Positions 8,733 through 17,852 of a stretch of 64,000 nucleotides of DNA are shown here, in pieces. Source of the stretch: Ereboglobus sp. PH5-10 (GTDB taxonomy: Bacteria > Verrucomicrobiota > Verrucomicrobiia > Opitutales > Opitutaceae); the NCBI RefSeq assembly GCF_029504735.1, contig NZ_JAQFIP010000014.1, forward strand, positions 1-64,000, in the 5' to 3' direction. The translations under genes were made by a program, and so were the position numbers. Positions within the stretch are counted from its first letter, which is position 1; each line of letters begins with the position of its first letter. The notes under the pieces were generated by a model. That model was not told the DNA's origin and did not search any database. It worked only from the letters and a program-made list of their open reading frames with translations.

Positions 8733-9122
8733 ATGCTCAAGCACACCATAGCCACCCTCCTCATCGCCGCCTGCCTCGCCTTTGTCGCAGGCTGCCAAAA
8801 CATCCCCCTCGGCGGGGAAAACAACGTCGGCGCGTTTAACTTCGGCGAATTCGAAGGCCTCTACAACACGACCGCGCCCACCGTCACCCAAACCGCCCGC
8901 GAAGCCGCCCAGCAACTCGGCCTCACCGAGGTCGCCCTCACCGAGGGCAAGTTTGAATCAACAATCATTGCCCGCGATGCGAACGACCTGAAGGTGCAGA
9001 TCAAAGTCTCCGAGGCCAACAGCCTCCAAACCAAGATTCGCATTCGCTGGGGCACCGGCGGCGATCGCGACCAGTCGATCAAGTTCTACAACACGGTCGA
9101 AAAGCTGCTCGCCTCCAAATAA
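8733..9122 (+). CDS. Small lipoprotein, DUF3568-like
   Basis: A 129-residue predicted lipoprotein. The signal sequence MLKHTIATLLIAACLAFVAGC has a good lipobox (VAG-C, Cys21). The mature part has the pattern of a short helix (TVTQTAREAAQQLGL) followed by alternating strands (TIIARDANDLKVQIKVSEAN, TKIRIRWGTGGDRDQSIKFYNTVEKLL). This layout, with the IRIRWG..GD...S..FY..I sentence, is that of DUF3568 lipoproteins of unknown role. The frame is open upstream to 8682, but the ATG at 8733 is the only one that places the signal peptide at the N-terminus. It is monocistronic and closed by a strong terminator 30 bp later. Confidence 0.8.
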   Translation: MLKHTIATLLIAACLAFVAGCQNIPLGGENNVGAFNFGEFEGLYNTTAPTVTQTAREAAQQLGLTEVALTEGKFESTIIARDANDLKVQIKVSEANSLQTKIRIRWGTGGDRDQSIKFYNTVEKLLASK

Positions 9123-9151
9123 GGGCGAACCATTACTCTCCCCCCAAAAGC

Positions 9152-9179
9152 CGCGCCCGCAAAGGCGCGGTTTTTTTGT
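9152..9179 (+). terminator. Rho-independent terminator
   Basis: A 7-bp GC stem (ccgcgcc 9152-9158, ggcgcgg 9165-9171) is followed by seven T. It ends the lipoprotein transcript. Confidence 0.85.
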
Positions 9180-9262
9180 GTCAGTTGTCTGACTGTTCAC
9201 CCCGCCGCGGCTTTGCCCCGGCCGCGCCTGTCCAACCATCCTGGCATGCAAGCGCTCCCCCA

Positions 9263-10879
9263 ATGCGACACGCCACCGTCATCCTGCTCACAATCCTCTC
9301 CATCCTTCCCATGCCCAAAGTCCGCGCCAGCAAAACCGTCCCCGATATTCCGCATTCGCATTCCGTCCGCGCCCACGGCGCCGTCGGCGACGGCAAGACG
9401 CTTGACACCGCCGCCATCAACCGCGCCATTGAAGCCGCGTCCGCCGCGGGCGGCGGCACCGTCCACTTCCCCGCCGGTTCATATCTCTCCGCAACAATCC
9501 GCCTCCGCAGCAACATAACGCTCCACATCGACGCCGGCGCAAAAATCATCGCCGCCGACACCGGCTACGACGCCCCCGAGCCCAACAAATGGGGCGACCT
9601 CAAATACCAGGATTTCGGCCACTCGCACTGGGCCAATTCGCTCATCCACGGCGACGGCCTCGAAAACATCGCCATCACCGGCCACGGCCTTATCGACGGA
9701 CGCGGCCTCAACCGCGGCTGGGGCGCGACCGAGGGCTCCGGCAACAAAACCATCGCGCTGCGCCTCTGCCGCAACGTCACCCTGCGCGATTTTTCCGTTT
9801 ACCACGGCGGCCACTTCGCGCTCCTCGCCACCGGCGTTGACAACCTCACAATCGACAACCTCCGCATCGACACCAACCGCGACGCGCTCGACATCGACTG
9901 CTGCCGCCACGTCCGCATTTCCAACTGCTCCCTCAACACCCCCAACGACGACGCCATCGTCCTCAAAACCTCCTACGCCCTCGGCGAAGTCCGCCCCACC
10001 GAGCACGTCACGATCACGAACTGCTCCGTCACCGGCTACGACCTCGGAACCCTCCTCGACGGCACCTACCGGCGCACCCTCGCCCACTCGCCTGACCGCG
10101 ACGGCCCGACCGGACGCATCAAATTCGGCACCGAGTCCAACGGCCCCTTCCGCAACATCACCATCTCGAACATCGTCTTCGACCGCTCGCGCGGCATCGC
10201 GCTCGAAAGCGTCGATGGCTCCGAAATCGAGGACATTGCCATCAGCAACATCACCATGCGCGACGTGTCGAACGCCCCGCTCTTCATCCGCCTCGGCAAC
10301 CGCGCCCGCGGCCCCAAGGGCACGCCCGGCGGCTCGATCAAGCGCGTCACCATCGACAACCTCGTCGCCTCCGACGCCGACGGCCGCTTCCCCGCCTTCA
10401 TCATCAGCGGCATCCCCGGCCATCACATTGAAAACATCCGCCTCTCCAACATCCGCGTCGAGACGCGCGGCGGCCTGACGATGAAGGAAATCGCCGCGCA
10501 ACCCGACGCGCTCGTCAACGCCTTCTTCCTGCGCGGCGGCGCGCCCGGCGTGCAAGGCAAGCGCGCGCCCTACGCGGTGCCCGAGCGCGACAACGCCTAT
10601 CCCGAGCCGAGCATGTTCGGCCTTCTGCCGGCGACCGCGCTCTACGCCCGCCATGTCAAAAACCTCCAGCTCCACAACGTCGAAGTCGCCACGACGCAAC
10701 CCGACGAGCGTCCCGCGCTGGTGCTGGAGGACATCGACGGCATCACGCTGCGCGACATCACGCTCCCCGAGCCCGCCAAGGCAAAGTCCGCATGGGCGCA
10801 CTTGACCGACGTGAAAAATTTCATCCACAACGACGCCAAACCCAAAACCGTCGTCAGAACAACGGAGTTGAAAAAATAG
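9263..10879 (+). CDS. Exported glycoside hydrolase family 28 (polygalacturonase-like)
   Basis: A 538-residue secreted or periplasmic right-handed beta-helix enzyme. The signal peptide is MRHATVILLTILSILPMPKVRA. It is followed by the opening motif of the family, GAVGDGKTLDTAAINRAIEAASAAGGGTVHFPAGSY. Repeated ISN/ITI/LRNVTL coils form the helix. Counterparts of the GH28 catalytic motifs are visible: NRDALDID (for NTDGID), N228-D229-D230 in NDDAIVLKT (for DD), and R285-I286-K287 (RIK). These fit hydrolysis of an alpha-1,4-galacturonide or rhamnogalacturonan bond by an inverting mechanism with paired Asp residues. Exact substrate is unknown. The frame is open from 9176, but the ATG at 9263 places the signal peptide correctly. 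Confidence 0.88.
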   Translation: MRHATVILLTILSILPMPKVRASKTVPDIPHSHSVRAHGAVGDGKTLDTAAINRAIEAASAAGGGTVHFPAGSYLSATIRLRSNITLHIDAGAKIIAADTGYDAPEPNKWGDLKYQDFGHSHWANSLIHGDGLENIAITGHGLIDGRGLNRGWGATEGSGNKTIALRLCRNVTLRDFSVYHGGHFALLATGVDNLTIDNLRIDTNRDALDIDCCRHVRISNCSLNTPNDDAIVLKTSYALGEVRPTEHVTITNCSVTGYDLGTLLDGTYRRTLAHSPDRDGPTGRIKFGTESNGPFRNITISNIVFDRSRGIALESVDGSEIEDIAISNITMRDVSNAPLFIRLGNRARGPKGTPGGSIKRVTIDNLVASDADGRFPAFIISGIPGHHIENIRLSNIRVETRGGLTMKEIAAQPDALVNAFFLRGGAPGVQGKRAPYAVPERDNAYPEPSMFGLLPATALYARHVKNLQLHNVEVATTQPDERPALVLEDIDGITLRDITLPEPAKAKSAWAHLTDVKNFIHNDAKPKTVVRTTELKK

Positions 10880-11010
10880 CGCATCCGTGAAAATCCGGCA
10901 GCCACCGGCACATCTTACCCCAAAGTTATTGTTCCCCATTCAGGCCGGATTTCGTGGATTTGTGTCGCCAGCCATTTTGCCAGCTGCATCTCTTTGCATT
11001 CCCCTTGACG

Positions 11011-12114
11011 ATGAAAACCCACACAACCCTTCGATTGCAGACGCTTCTGCTTGGCCTCTGCCTGCTTTCGGCGCTCCAATGCCCGGCACAAACGCAACCC
11101 GCGAAACTGGCGCCTGTTTACCCCGGTAAAACATGGTCGAGCGCCGACACGCCCGAAAAATACGGCTGGTCCCCGAAAAAACTGCAACAAGCCCGCGCCT
11201 ACTCCGGAACCATCGCCACCGAGGCGGTGATGATTGTGCACAAGGGCGTCATTCTCGACCAATGGGGCGCCACGACCAAACGCCTCAATACTCACTCGAT
11301 CAGAAAAAGCTTCATCAGCGCGCTCTACGGCATCGCCGTGGAAGCCGGGCAAATAAGCGTGGACGACACACTCGAAAAACTCGGCATCGACGACCGAGCC
11401 CCTTCGCTCACAGTCGCCGAAAAACAAGCCACTGTGGGCGACTTGCTCAAGGCCCGCTCGGGCGTTTATCACCCCGCCGCCTACGAAACAGCGTCCATGA
11501 AAAAAAAGCGCCCCGCGCGAGGCGCCCATCCGCGCGGCGCATTCTGGTATTACAACAACTGGGACTTTAACGCGCTCGGAGGCATTTACGAAAAAGTCGC
11601 GAAACAAAATGTCTTCGACGCCTTCCGGCAACACATCGCCGCCCCGCTCCAAATGGAGGACTTTCAGGTCCCGGCGGACACCAAGTTTGTCAACGAGCCC
11701 GAGTCCGATTTCCCGGCGTATGTCTTCCGCATGTCCGCGCGCGACATGGCGCGTTTTGGCCTGCTTTATTTGCGCAACGGCAAATGGGCGGACAAGCAAA
11801 TCCTGCCCGAAAAATGGGTGCGCGAAAGCGTCGCGGCATATTCGAAAACCGGCGGCTCGGGCGGTTATGGATACCTGTGGTGGGTCGCGGTCGACGGGCG
11901 TCATTATCCCGGCGCAAAACTGCCCGACGGCTCCTACTCGGCGCGCGGCGCCGGCGGCCACTGCATTTTGATCCTTCCGGAATACGACCTCGTGATCGTC
12001 CACCGGGTGAACACCGACATCCCCAACAAAGTAACCTCGGCCCAACTTGGCAAGCTGCTCAAACTCATCCTTGACGCAAAAATGCAAGCGCCGGCATCGC
12101 AAGGCCGAGCCTGA
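11011..12114 (+). CDS. Exported serine hydrolase, class C beta-lactamase family
   Basis: A 367-residue protein with a signal peptide (MKTHTTLRLQTLLLGLCLLSALQCPAQ) and the penicillin-binding/serine hydrolase fold (Pfam Beta-lactamase). The nucleophile motif SxxK is S96-I-R-K99 in HSIRKSF. The YxN motif is Y180-Y-N182, and the third motif falls in the ARGAGGHCIL region. The order and spacing match esterase/peptidase members of the family rather than known resistance enzymes, so the substrate may be a peptide or ester. I chose the ATG at 11011 because upstream codons of the open frame do not look like an export signal. It follows the GH28 gene by 130 bp on the same strand; a functional link is only a guess. 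Confidence 0.85.
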   Translation: MKTHTTLRLQTLLLGLCLLSALQCPAQTQPAKLAPVYPGKTWSSADTPEKYGWSPKKLQQARAYSGTIATEAVMIVHKGVILDQWGATTKRLNTHSIRKSFISALYGIAVEAGQISVDDTLEKLGIDDRAPSLTVAEKQATVGDLLKARSGVYHPAAYETASMKKKRPARGAHPRGAFWYYNNWDFNALGGIYEKVAKQNVFDAFRQHIAAPLQMEDFQVPADTKFVNEPESDFPAYVFRMSARDMARFGLLYLRNGKWADKQILPEKWVRESVAAYSKTGGSGGYGYLWWVAVDGRHYPGAKLPDGSYSARGAGGHCILILPEYDLVIVHRVNTDIPNKVTSAQLGKLLKLILDAKMQAPASQGRA

Positions 12115-12337
12115 AAAAGTTTGCGACAAAAGAGCGGCCTTCAGATCGCCCGCGCAACGCGCGCGCGAAATTCGCGCCGGGGTTTTGTGAACCGCAAACG
12201 CGGCGGCTGGCGGAACGCCGTCTCGAGCGCTGGCGGCGCCCCGCCAAAAACGGCCGCGCCATTCAAAGGGAAAGTCGTCCTTATAAAAAGGCCGCGTTGA
12301 AATAAAAACCCGCCTTGCCGCGCACGGTTTTGTATAA

Positions 12338-12366
12338 ACAAAAAAGCCGCATGCTGGCATGCGGCT
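12338..12366 (-). terminator. Rho-independent terminator
   Basis: A 10-bp perfect stem (12345-12354 with 12357-12366) is followed on the minus strand by a T-rich tract. It lies 27 bp after the stop of the XRE regulator and, reading the other way, also faces the hydrolase transcript. Confidence 0.75.
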
Positions 12367-12392
12367 TTGCGGGAATATGTTATTTATGGAAT

Positions 12393-12857
12393 TTACTCCG
12401 CCGGGTTGTTGACGGCGTTTTTCTCCTCCACCTTGAGCTTCCGGATGCTTTCCAAAATGGCAATCACCTCGGGCTGCTCGGCGGCGTAGTAGAGCGTGCG
12501 GATTTGGTTCACCGTGAGATGCTCGCGCATGACGAGCTCGCTCAGCAATTGCACGGCCTCCTTCTCCGTCGCCCGGTATTGCGCAATGCGTTCGTGCGCC
12601 TCGTGCGAACTCTGCTCTTGCGTGAGGTTGATGCCGCTGATCGATTCGAGCCACAACAGCGCGATACTCTTGGTTTCCGGTGAATTGCTGTCATACCCCA
12701 TCTTCGCCATCAGCTCGGCGATGGTTTTAAACTTAACCGGCCTGCCACTTTCAACATTGATAACCGTGTTTCTGTGACATCCCACCAGCTTGGCAAGCCC
12801 ATCGTGCGTGAGCCCCTTTGATTCCCTCAGATTACGAAAGAGTTGTGTGTAATTCAT
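12393..12857 (-). CDS. XRE-family DNA-binding regulator
   Basis: A 154-residue protein. Residues 5-60 form a Cro/CI-type helix-turn-helix: LFRNLRESKGLTHDGLAKLVGCHRNTVINVESGR, with the recognition helix around GCHRNTVINVE. The remainder is helical and charged, without a recognised ligand domain, and probably mediates oligomerisation. It is divergent from slyX across a 347-bp AT-rich region, the usual place for an autoregulatory operator. Nothing in the sequence reveals its regulon. Confidence 0.85.
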   Translation of the reverse strand: MNYTQLFRNLRESKGLTHDGLAKLVGCHRNTVINVESGRPVKFKTIAELMAKMGYDSNSPETKSIALLWLESISGINLTQEQSSHEAHERIAQYRATEKEAVQLLSELVMREHLTVNQIRTLYYAAEQPEVIAILESIRKLKVEEKNAVNNPAE

Positions 12858-13204
12858 TGGATTAATTTACTAGTTGATTATGCTATTTGCTAATTTGTCA
12901 ATACATCGGCAAACTTTTTTAACATGTTATTACATAGGCTGTTTGTAGCATAAATTAGAATCCGAGTGTATTGAATAATTGCTGTGTTTGAATTTAATGT
13001 GTCATACTGCCGATGGACATTCCCCCACCCTTGGACTAAAATATCCATGTTAGATATAAATGTTAGACACTCATCACTATTATCTGTTTCGTAATAAAGG
13101 GCTAATTTGCCGTAAAAAACAGCTTCGATAAAACATGTCGGTTTTATCGTTACTCATTGACATTACGCACAATCTGTTTCTCTCTCGCGCAAGAAACTTC
13201 TTTT
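12858..13204. promoter_or_regulatory. AT-rich divergent control region with palindrome
   Basis: A gene-free 347-base stretch between the divergent XRE and slyX genes, markedly AT-rich. It contains a perfect 9-bp inverted repeat (cgataaaac at 13126-13134, gttttatcg at 13141-13149) about 55 bp before the slyX start, a plausible operator. No promoter hexamers are assigned with confidence, and there is no RNA gene. Confidence 0.4.
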
Positions 13205-13411
13205 ATGGACATCGAAGCACGCACCGCCCGACTCGAAGAACATCTCACTTGGTTGCAGCAACACGCAACCGAGCAAGATCGCATAATTAGCACACAATCG
13301 TTCGAGATCGACCTACTAAAAAACCAACTTATACTCCTAAAAGAGCAATTATCTCATAAAAGCAACCAGTCTAATTTTGATGTGCAGAACGAAAAGCCCC
13401 CGCATTATTAA
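13205..13411 (+). CDS. slyX: SlyX family coiled-coil protein
   Basis: A 68-residue protein with one long heptad-patterned helix: RTARLEEHLTWLQQHATEQDRIISTQSFEIDLLKNQLILLKEQL. It ends with PPHY, the conserved C-terminal tetrapeptide of SlyX proteins, and its length (~70 residues) is typical. Cellular role is unknown in any species; the name comes from a neighbour of an E. coli peptidyl-prolyl isomerase gene. The ATG at 13205 gives the family's normal N-terminus; the frame itself opens at 13157. Confidence 0.85.
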   Translation: MDIEARTARLEEHLTWLQQHATEQDRIISTQSFEIDLLKNQLILLKEQLSHKSNQSNFDVQNEKPPHY

Positions 13412-13584
13412 TAAAATTATACTAACACAACACATGTGTTCTGTCGGGCGGGCTCGTTGATTTGTTATTTTGAGGAAAAAGGCGGGACCACGCCGAATAT
13501 GAACACGCGCAAACCAAGTGCGATCGCGGTGAGTCGAAAAAAAGATATTCACGGGCAGACCAACACACACCGTGCGCGGGGAAT

Positions 13585-13609
13585 CAAAAGGCCGTCGACT
13601 GGCCTTTTG
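13585..13609. terminator. Bidirectional hairpin between convergent genes
   Basis: A perfect 9-bp inverted repeat (caaaaggcc 13585-13593, ggccttttg 13601-13609) lies between slyX (+) and the WD40 gene (-). The A/T ends give short T runs in either direction, consistent with a two-way terminator. Confidence 0.55.
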
Positions 13610-13637
13610 GCAAACACACGCGACAAGCCACCGGCGC

Positions 13638-14750
13638 TCACGCTTCCACCGACAGCACATACACGGCTCCTTTTTTGGAGCCGATTGCCAGAAACCGGTC
13701 GTCCGGAGTCCATGCCAGTTTTGTGGCCGCGGAGGGCATTTTCACCGTGGCGCGCAAGGGCTGGTTGCGATCCAGGCTCCACAGCATCACCGAGCCGTCC
13801 TCCGACGCCGATGCGAGCAAGCCATGCGTCCGCTGGAACGCCAGCGCGCACACTTTTTCGGGATGGGGCAGCAAGTCGGGCTCGCGCCCCTCGGGGCCGG
13901 GCCCGCTGCAATTCCACACGCACGCATCACGCCCGCCGCCCGTCGCCAGCCATTGGCTGTTGCGGTCAAACGCCAGCGTGACGACCTTGCTTTCGTAGCC
14001 GCTCATGTGCAATTCAAGCCCCGTCTCCGGAATCCACAAATGCACGCTTTGGTCCTGATTGCCGGAGACAAGCCAGCGGTTGTCGGGCGACCAGACCAGC
14101 GAGTGGATGCCGTTGTTGTAGGGCAGCTCTTTTTGCAGCACAAAATCGTCCCCGTCCCAAAGCCGCACGCCGCCGAAATGCGCCGCCGCGAGCGCGCCGC
14201 CGTCCGGCTCCCAAGCTATCGCCTGCACGGTTTTCGGCGCGGGTTTGCAACGATGCCGCTCCGAGCCGTCGGCGTTGAGAAACACGACATCCTTCCCCGC
14301 CGCCGCGGCCAAAAGCGAGGAGGCCGGAACGCCGGGAGAATTTGTTTTCCCGGTCTCCGCACTTTCCTGCTCTCCGGTCTCTGATTTCCCCGGTCGCCAT
14401 GCGATGTGGTCAACCCACGCACTGCCCAATTCCGCCGTGGTCACATGCTGGCCCGAGTCGGCGTCCCATAATTTGACCGCCCCGTCCTGACCGCCGCTCG
14501 CCAGCATGCGCGAAACCGCGCCTCCCGCCGTCACCGGAGCCCATGCGATGCAATTCGTGCCATCATCATGGCCCGGCAATTCGTGGAGCATGGTTTCCGA
14601 CACGTCGGATGCCGCCGTCACCGCCTTCGGGCGAAAAATCGAGATGCCGCCGCCCGCCGATGCCGCCGCCAGCAACTCCCCGTCCGGCGACCAAGCCAGA
14701 TCGATCACATAATCATCCAAAAGCGAAGCCCAGTGTTTCGACAGATTCAT
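13638..14750 (-). CDS. WD40-repeat beta-propeller protein
   Basis: A 370-residue protein made of about seven WD40 blades, visible as recurring phrases: VIDLAWSPDGELLAAASAGGGISIF, CIAWAPVT...LASGGQDGAVKLWD, AIAWEPDGGALAAAHFGGVRLWD, SLVWSPDNRWLVSGNQDQSVHLW, TLAFDRNSQWLATGGGRDACVW, ALAFQRTHGLLASASEDGSVMLW, KLAWTPDDRFLAIGSKKGAVYV. No signal peptide or catalytic motif is present, so a cytoplasmic protein-protein scaffold is inferred. I chose the ATG at 14750 (MNLSKHW); the frame opens further upstream in repeat-derived DNA. Residues ~118-140 (SETGEQESAETGKTNSPG) break a blade and are encoded by a low-complexity word repeat at 14330-14396. Confidence 0.85.
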   Translation of the reverse strand: MNLSKHWASLLDDYVIDLAWSPDGELLAAASAGGGISIFRPKAVTAASDVSETMLHELPGHDDGTNCIAWAPVTAGGAVSRMLASGGQDGAVKLWDADSGQHVTTAELGSAWVDHIAWRPGKSETGEQESAETGKTNSPGVPASSLLAAAAGKDVVFLNADGSERHRCKPAPKTVQAIAWEPDGGALAAAHFGGVRLWDGDDFVLQKELPYNNGIHSLVWSPDNRWLVSGNQDQSVHLWIPETGLELHMSGYESKVVTLAFDRNSQWLATGGGRDACVWNCSGPGPEGREPDLLPHPEKVCALAFQRTHGLLASASEDGSVMLWSLDRNQPLRATVKMPSAATKLAWTPDDRFLAIGSKKGAVYVLSVEA

Positions 14751-14912
14751 TTGAATGCGAAATGTGGATTGCGGATTGCGGAATGTGAAGCAGGGAAATT
14801 GCGCCGGGATTCGATAAGGACGAACGTATCGATTATGTTTACAATTCACCCCGATGGAACTTTTCCTCTTCACTCGTTTCGTTTGCGATAGTCTGGATTC
14901 CGCACAACGCGC

Positions 14913-16283
14913 ATGCGCATGCTTTCAACAATAATCCCGCAAAAAACCGTCTGCGTCCTCCTTTCGCTCGCGCTTATTTTTAGCGGGTGCGCATCAACGC
15001 CGCGCGCCGACCGCGAGATTCCGTTCACAGGCAATTATCTCACCTATCATCAGGCCAACATCAATGTCGCGTCGCCCCGCAACAAAGTCCTCTGGCAATA
15101 TCGCGCCGCGGGCACCGCGATTCGCCGCGGGGAACACGCGCTTGCGAAAACTTTTCTCGACGCCGCCCTCGCCTCCGCCGCCGCGGCCTACGGACAACCC
15201 AACAGCGATGCCGCGAAGGCCCGCGGGCTTTTCAAAAGCGAGGCCGGCAAGCCCTTTTACGGCGAGCCCTACGAGCGCGTAATGGCCAACTTTTACCGCG
15301 CGTTGCTTTACTGGGCGGATGGCGAACCCGACAACGCCCGCGCGCTTCTCCGCACGGCCGCGCTCCTTGATTCCGGCACCGTTGATAAAACCTACGCCGC
15401 GGACTACATCCTGCTCGATTATCTCGACGGTTTCATCACCGCCAAACTCAGCGGCAGTCCCGATGCCGGAGCAGGCGCGCTCGCCCGGGCCCGCGCCAGC
15501 GCCGCGTTGCAACACGTCCCGGCGCCGCCCGACTACGACCTGAAAACCAACGTCCATCTCTTCGTCGAATACGGACGCGCGCCGATTAAATACGCGGCGG
15601 GGCAGGCGGGCGAACGCCTCTGGTTCACCGTCAGAAAAGGCCCGGTCAGGCACGTCCGGCTGCATGTCGCCGGCCAAACCCAGGCGGTTCCCGCATACGA
15701 CGATCTTGGTTATCAAGCCACCACTCGAGGCCCGCGCGTGATGGATCATGTTCTCGGCAACAAGGTCGCGTTCAAGGAAAACACCGGCATGGGTGCCGAT
15801 GCCGCGCTTGCCATTCCCTCCCTGCTGGCAACCGCGCTCGCCAACACCGAGTTTGGCATTGGCGACGTGCCCGCGCCGTATAACCCGCCGCCCCCCGCCC
15901 GCCCTCCCAAGCCCCGCAACTCCCACAAACCAAAACACAAGGATGACCATGATGACGGAAGTGACATCGGCGCGGTCCTTGCGCCCATCGCAATAGGCAT
16001 CGGCGCCCTCGTTGCAATCGGCATCGGCGCATCCGCGCTTTCAAACGCCACCAAAACGGAAGCCGACACCCGCGCGTGGGAAAATCTGCCCCGCCACCTC
16101 TGCTACCTTCCGCTGTCACTTCCGCCCGGAACGCATCCCGTCACGCTCGACTTTCTCGACGAGGACATGCAGCCCGTCTACCTCCAGAAACAAACCTTCA
16201 CGATCACAGTTCCGGCAACCGCCTCTTCCTTCGCCGCCGGCCACGCCGACATAATTGTTTTCCGCAGCCAGTTGCACGATTGA
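14913..16283 (+). CDS. Lipoprotein, COG3014-like, with helical repeats
   Basis: A 456-residue predicted lipoprotein. The signal sequence VCVLLSLALIFSGC gives a lipobox Cys at residue 26. The mature N-terminus (FTGNYLTYHQANINVASPRNKVLWQYRAAGTAI) and the following Ala-rich helices with ANFYRALLYWADGEPDNARALLRTA resemble the TPR-like region of COG3014 proteins, whose function is unknown. Around residues 325-350 is a Pro/Lys/His/Asp-rich linker, followed by a hydrophobic Gly/Ile stretch (LAPIAIGIGALVAIGIGASAL) that could insert in a membrane, and a beta-rich C-terminal part. An alternative ATG lies two codons downstream (14919). The gene stands alone on the plus strand. Confidence 0.7.
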   Translation: MRMLSTIIPQKTVCVLLSLALIFSGCASTPRADREIPFTGNYLTYHQANINVASPRNKVLWQYRAAGTAIRRGEHALAKTFLDAALASAAAAYGQPNSDAAKARGLFKSEAGKPFYGEPYERVMANFYRALLYWADGEPDNARALLRTAALLDSGTVDKTYAADYILLDYLDGFITAKLSGSPDAGAGALARARASAALQHVPAPPDYDLKTNVHLFVEYGRAPIKYAAGQAGERLWFTVRKGPVRHVRLHVAGQTQAVPAYDDLGYQATTRGPRVMDHVLGNKVAFKENTGMGADAALAIPSLLATALANTEFGIGDVPAPYNPPPPARPPKPRNSHKPKHKDDHDDGSDIGAVLAPIAIGIGALVAIGIGASALSNATKTEADTRAWENLPRHLCYLPLSLPPGTHPVTLDFLDEDMQPVYLQKQTFTITVPATASSFAAGHADIIVFRSQLHD

Positions 16284-16403
16284 CGCCTTTTTTAAATTTC
16301 GGTTTTTCGGACTTGAGATTTCTTTGGTCTACGAGCTTGCGAGTGGCCTGACATTTGGGATTTCGTGATTCGAAAATTTCCCCCACTCTCCCCCTTTTTA
16401 ATC

Positions 16404-17852
16404 ATGGCCAAATCCACAAAAACCGCCCGCCCGTCCCAACAAGCCACCTGGGGCGGCCGCTTCACGTCCGGCCCCGCCGAGCTCATGCTCGCGTTTAGCG
16501 AATCCGTCTCGTTCGACCGCCGCCTCGCGCCGTTCGACATCGCCGGCAGCAAGGCCCACTCCGCCATGCTCGCGCACACCGGCATCATCACCGCCGCGGA
16601 ACGCGATGCCATCCACGCCGGCCTCGACGCCATCCTCGCGGAAATCGACGCGGGCAAATTCATGTGGGACGTGAAACTTGAGGACGTGCACATGAACATC
16701 GAGCAGGCGCTCACCCGCCGCGTGCCCGCCGCCGCCAAGCTCCACACCGCGCGCAGCCGCAACGACCAGGTCGCCACCGACATGCGCCTCTACCTCAAGC
16801 ACGCCTGCGCGCAACTCTCCGAAAAAATCGCCGCCGCCCAGCGCGCCATCCTCGCCGCCGCCGCCGCGCACGCCGACGTGCTCGTCCCCGGCTACACGCA
16901 CCTCCAGCGCGCGCAGCCCGTTTATCTCGCGCACCATCTTTTCGCGTGGCTCGAAATGCTCCAGCGCGACCGCGCGCGCCTCGCCGAGACCGCCGCGCGC
17001 GCCAACTGGTGCCCGCTCGGCTCCGGCGCCATCGCCGGCACCACGCTCCCCATCGACCGCGAGTTCACCGCGAAACAACTCGGCTTCGTCGATGCGCGCG
17101 GCCGCCCACAAGTCACGCAAAACAGCATGGACACCGTCGCCGACCGCGACCTGTTCATCGAGTTCGCGCACGCCTGCGCGCTCTTCGGCGTGCACATCTC
17201 GCGCATCGCCGAGGACTTGATTCTCTGGTCGAGCGCGGAGTTTAAATTCGTGGAATTGCCCGACGCGTTTTGCACCGGCTCCTCGCTTATGCCGCAGAAA
17301 AAAAATCCCGACTCGTGCGAACTTCTCCGCGGCAAATCCGCGCGCCTGCAAGGCAACCTCCACACGCTCCTCACGCTCGCGAAGGGCCTGCCGCTCACCT
17401 ACAACCGCGACCTCCAGGAGGACAAGCCGCCGCTCTTCGACAGCCACGACCAAACCGCGATCTGCGCCGACGTGCTCGCGGGCACCTTCACCGGCCTCAA
17501 GATGAATCGCGACAAATGCGCCGCCGCCGTGGCCGACCCCGCGCTGCTCGCCACCGATCTCGCGGATTATCTCGTCGAGCGCGGCGTGCCGTTCCGCGAG
17601 GCGCACCACGCCGTCGGCGCGGTCGTGCGCGCGGCGGAGACGCTCAATGTTCCGCTCAACGAAATCCCCCTCGCGGAAATTCAAAAAATCCATCCCGCCT
17701 ACGCAAAGGACTGGACGCAAGTCTTCGACCTCAAGCGCGCCATGCAAAAACGCCGCGGCACCGGCATGCCCGGCCCGCAACAAATCAAAAAACAATTCGC
17801 GCGCTGGAAAAAGCTAATCGCGGAAACGCGGAAGGGCGGAAATGCGGAATGA
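16404..17852 (+). CDS. argH: Argininosuccinate lyase
   Basis: Cytoplasmic enzyme that splits argininosuccinate into arginine and fumarate, the last step of arginine synthesis. It is 482 residues long, close to the family's 460-470. It opens [23 protein letters not shown] and has the ArgH substrate-binding sentences [22 protein letters not shown] and [12 protein letters not shown]. The fumarase/aspartase superfamily signature [12 protein letters not shown] is at about residue 292, with the catalytic Ser in it. I chose the ATG at 16404. The last ~12 codons ([10 protein letters not shown]) are encoded by one arm of an inverted repeat and do not look native. The stop overlaps the start of the next gene by 4 bp. 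Confidence 0.97.
   Translation: MAKSTKTARPSQQATWGGRFTSGPAELMLAFSESVSFDRRLAPFDIAGSKAHSAMLAHTGIITAAERDAIHAGLDAILAEIDAGKFMWDVKLEDVHMNIEQALTRRVPAAAKLHTARSRNDQVATDMRLYLKHACAQLSEKIAAAQRAILAAAAAHADVLVPGYTHLQRAQPVYLAHHLFAWLEMLQRDRARLAETAARANWCPLGSGAIAGTTLPIDREFTAKQLGFVDARGRPQVTQNSMDTVADRDLFIEFAHACALFGVHISRIAEDLILWSSAEFKFVELPDAFCTGSSLMPQKKNPDSCELLRGKSARLQGNLHTLLTLAKGLPLTYNRDLQEDKPPLFDSHDQTAICADVLAGTFTGLKMNRDKCAAAVADPALLATDLADYLVERGVPFREAHHAVGAVVRAAETLNVPLNEIPLAEIQKIHPAYAKDWTQVFDLKRAMQKRRGTGMPGPQQIKKQFARWKKLIAETRKGGNAE

Noticed and set aside
9479-10939. 486-codon minus-strand frame opposite the GH28 gene
   Set aside because: Low-complexity, no motif, and fully antisense to a gene with signal peptide and catalytic motifs.
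16398-17795. 465-codon minus-strand frame opposite argH
   Set aside because: Antisense shadow of a well-supported argininosuccinate lyase gene.
17270-17848. Upstream extension of the GxxExxY reading frame into argH
   Set aside because: The extension is the Arg-rich +1 shadow of argH. Family sequence begins at the ATG at 17849.
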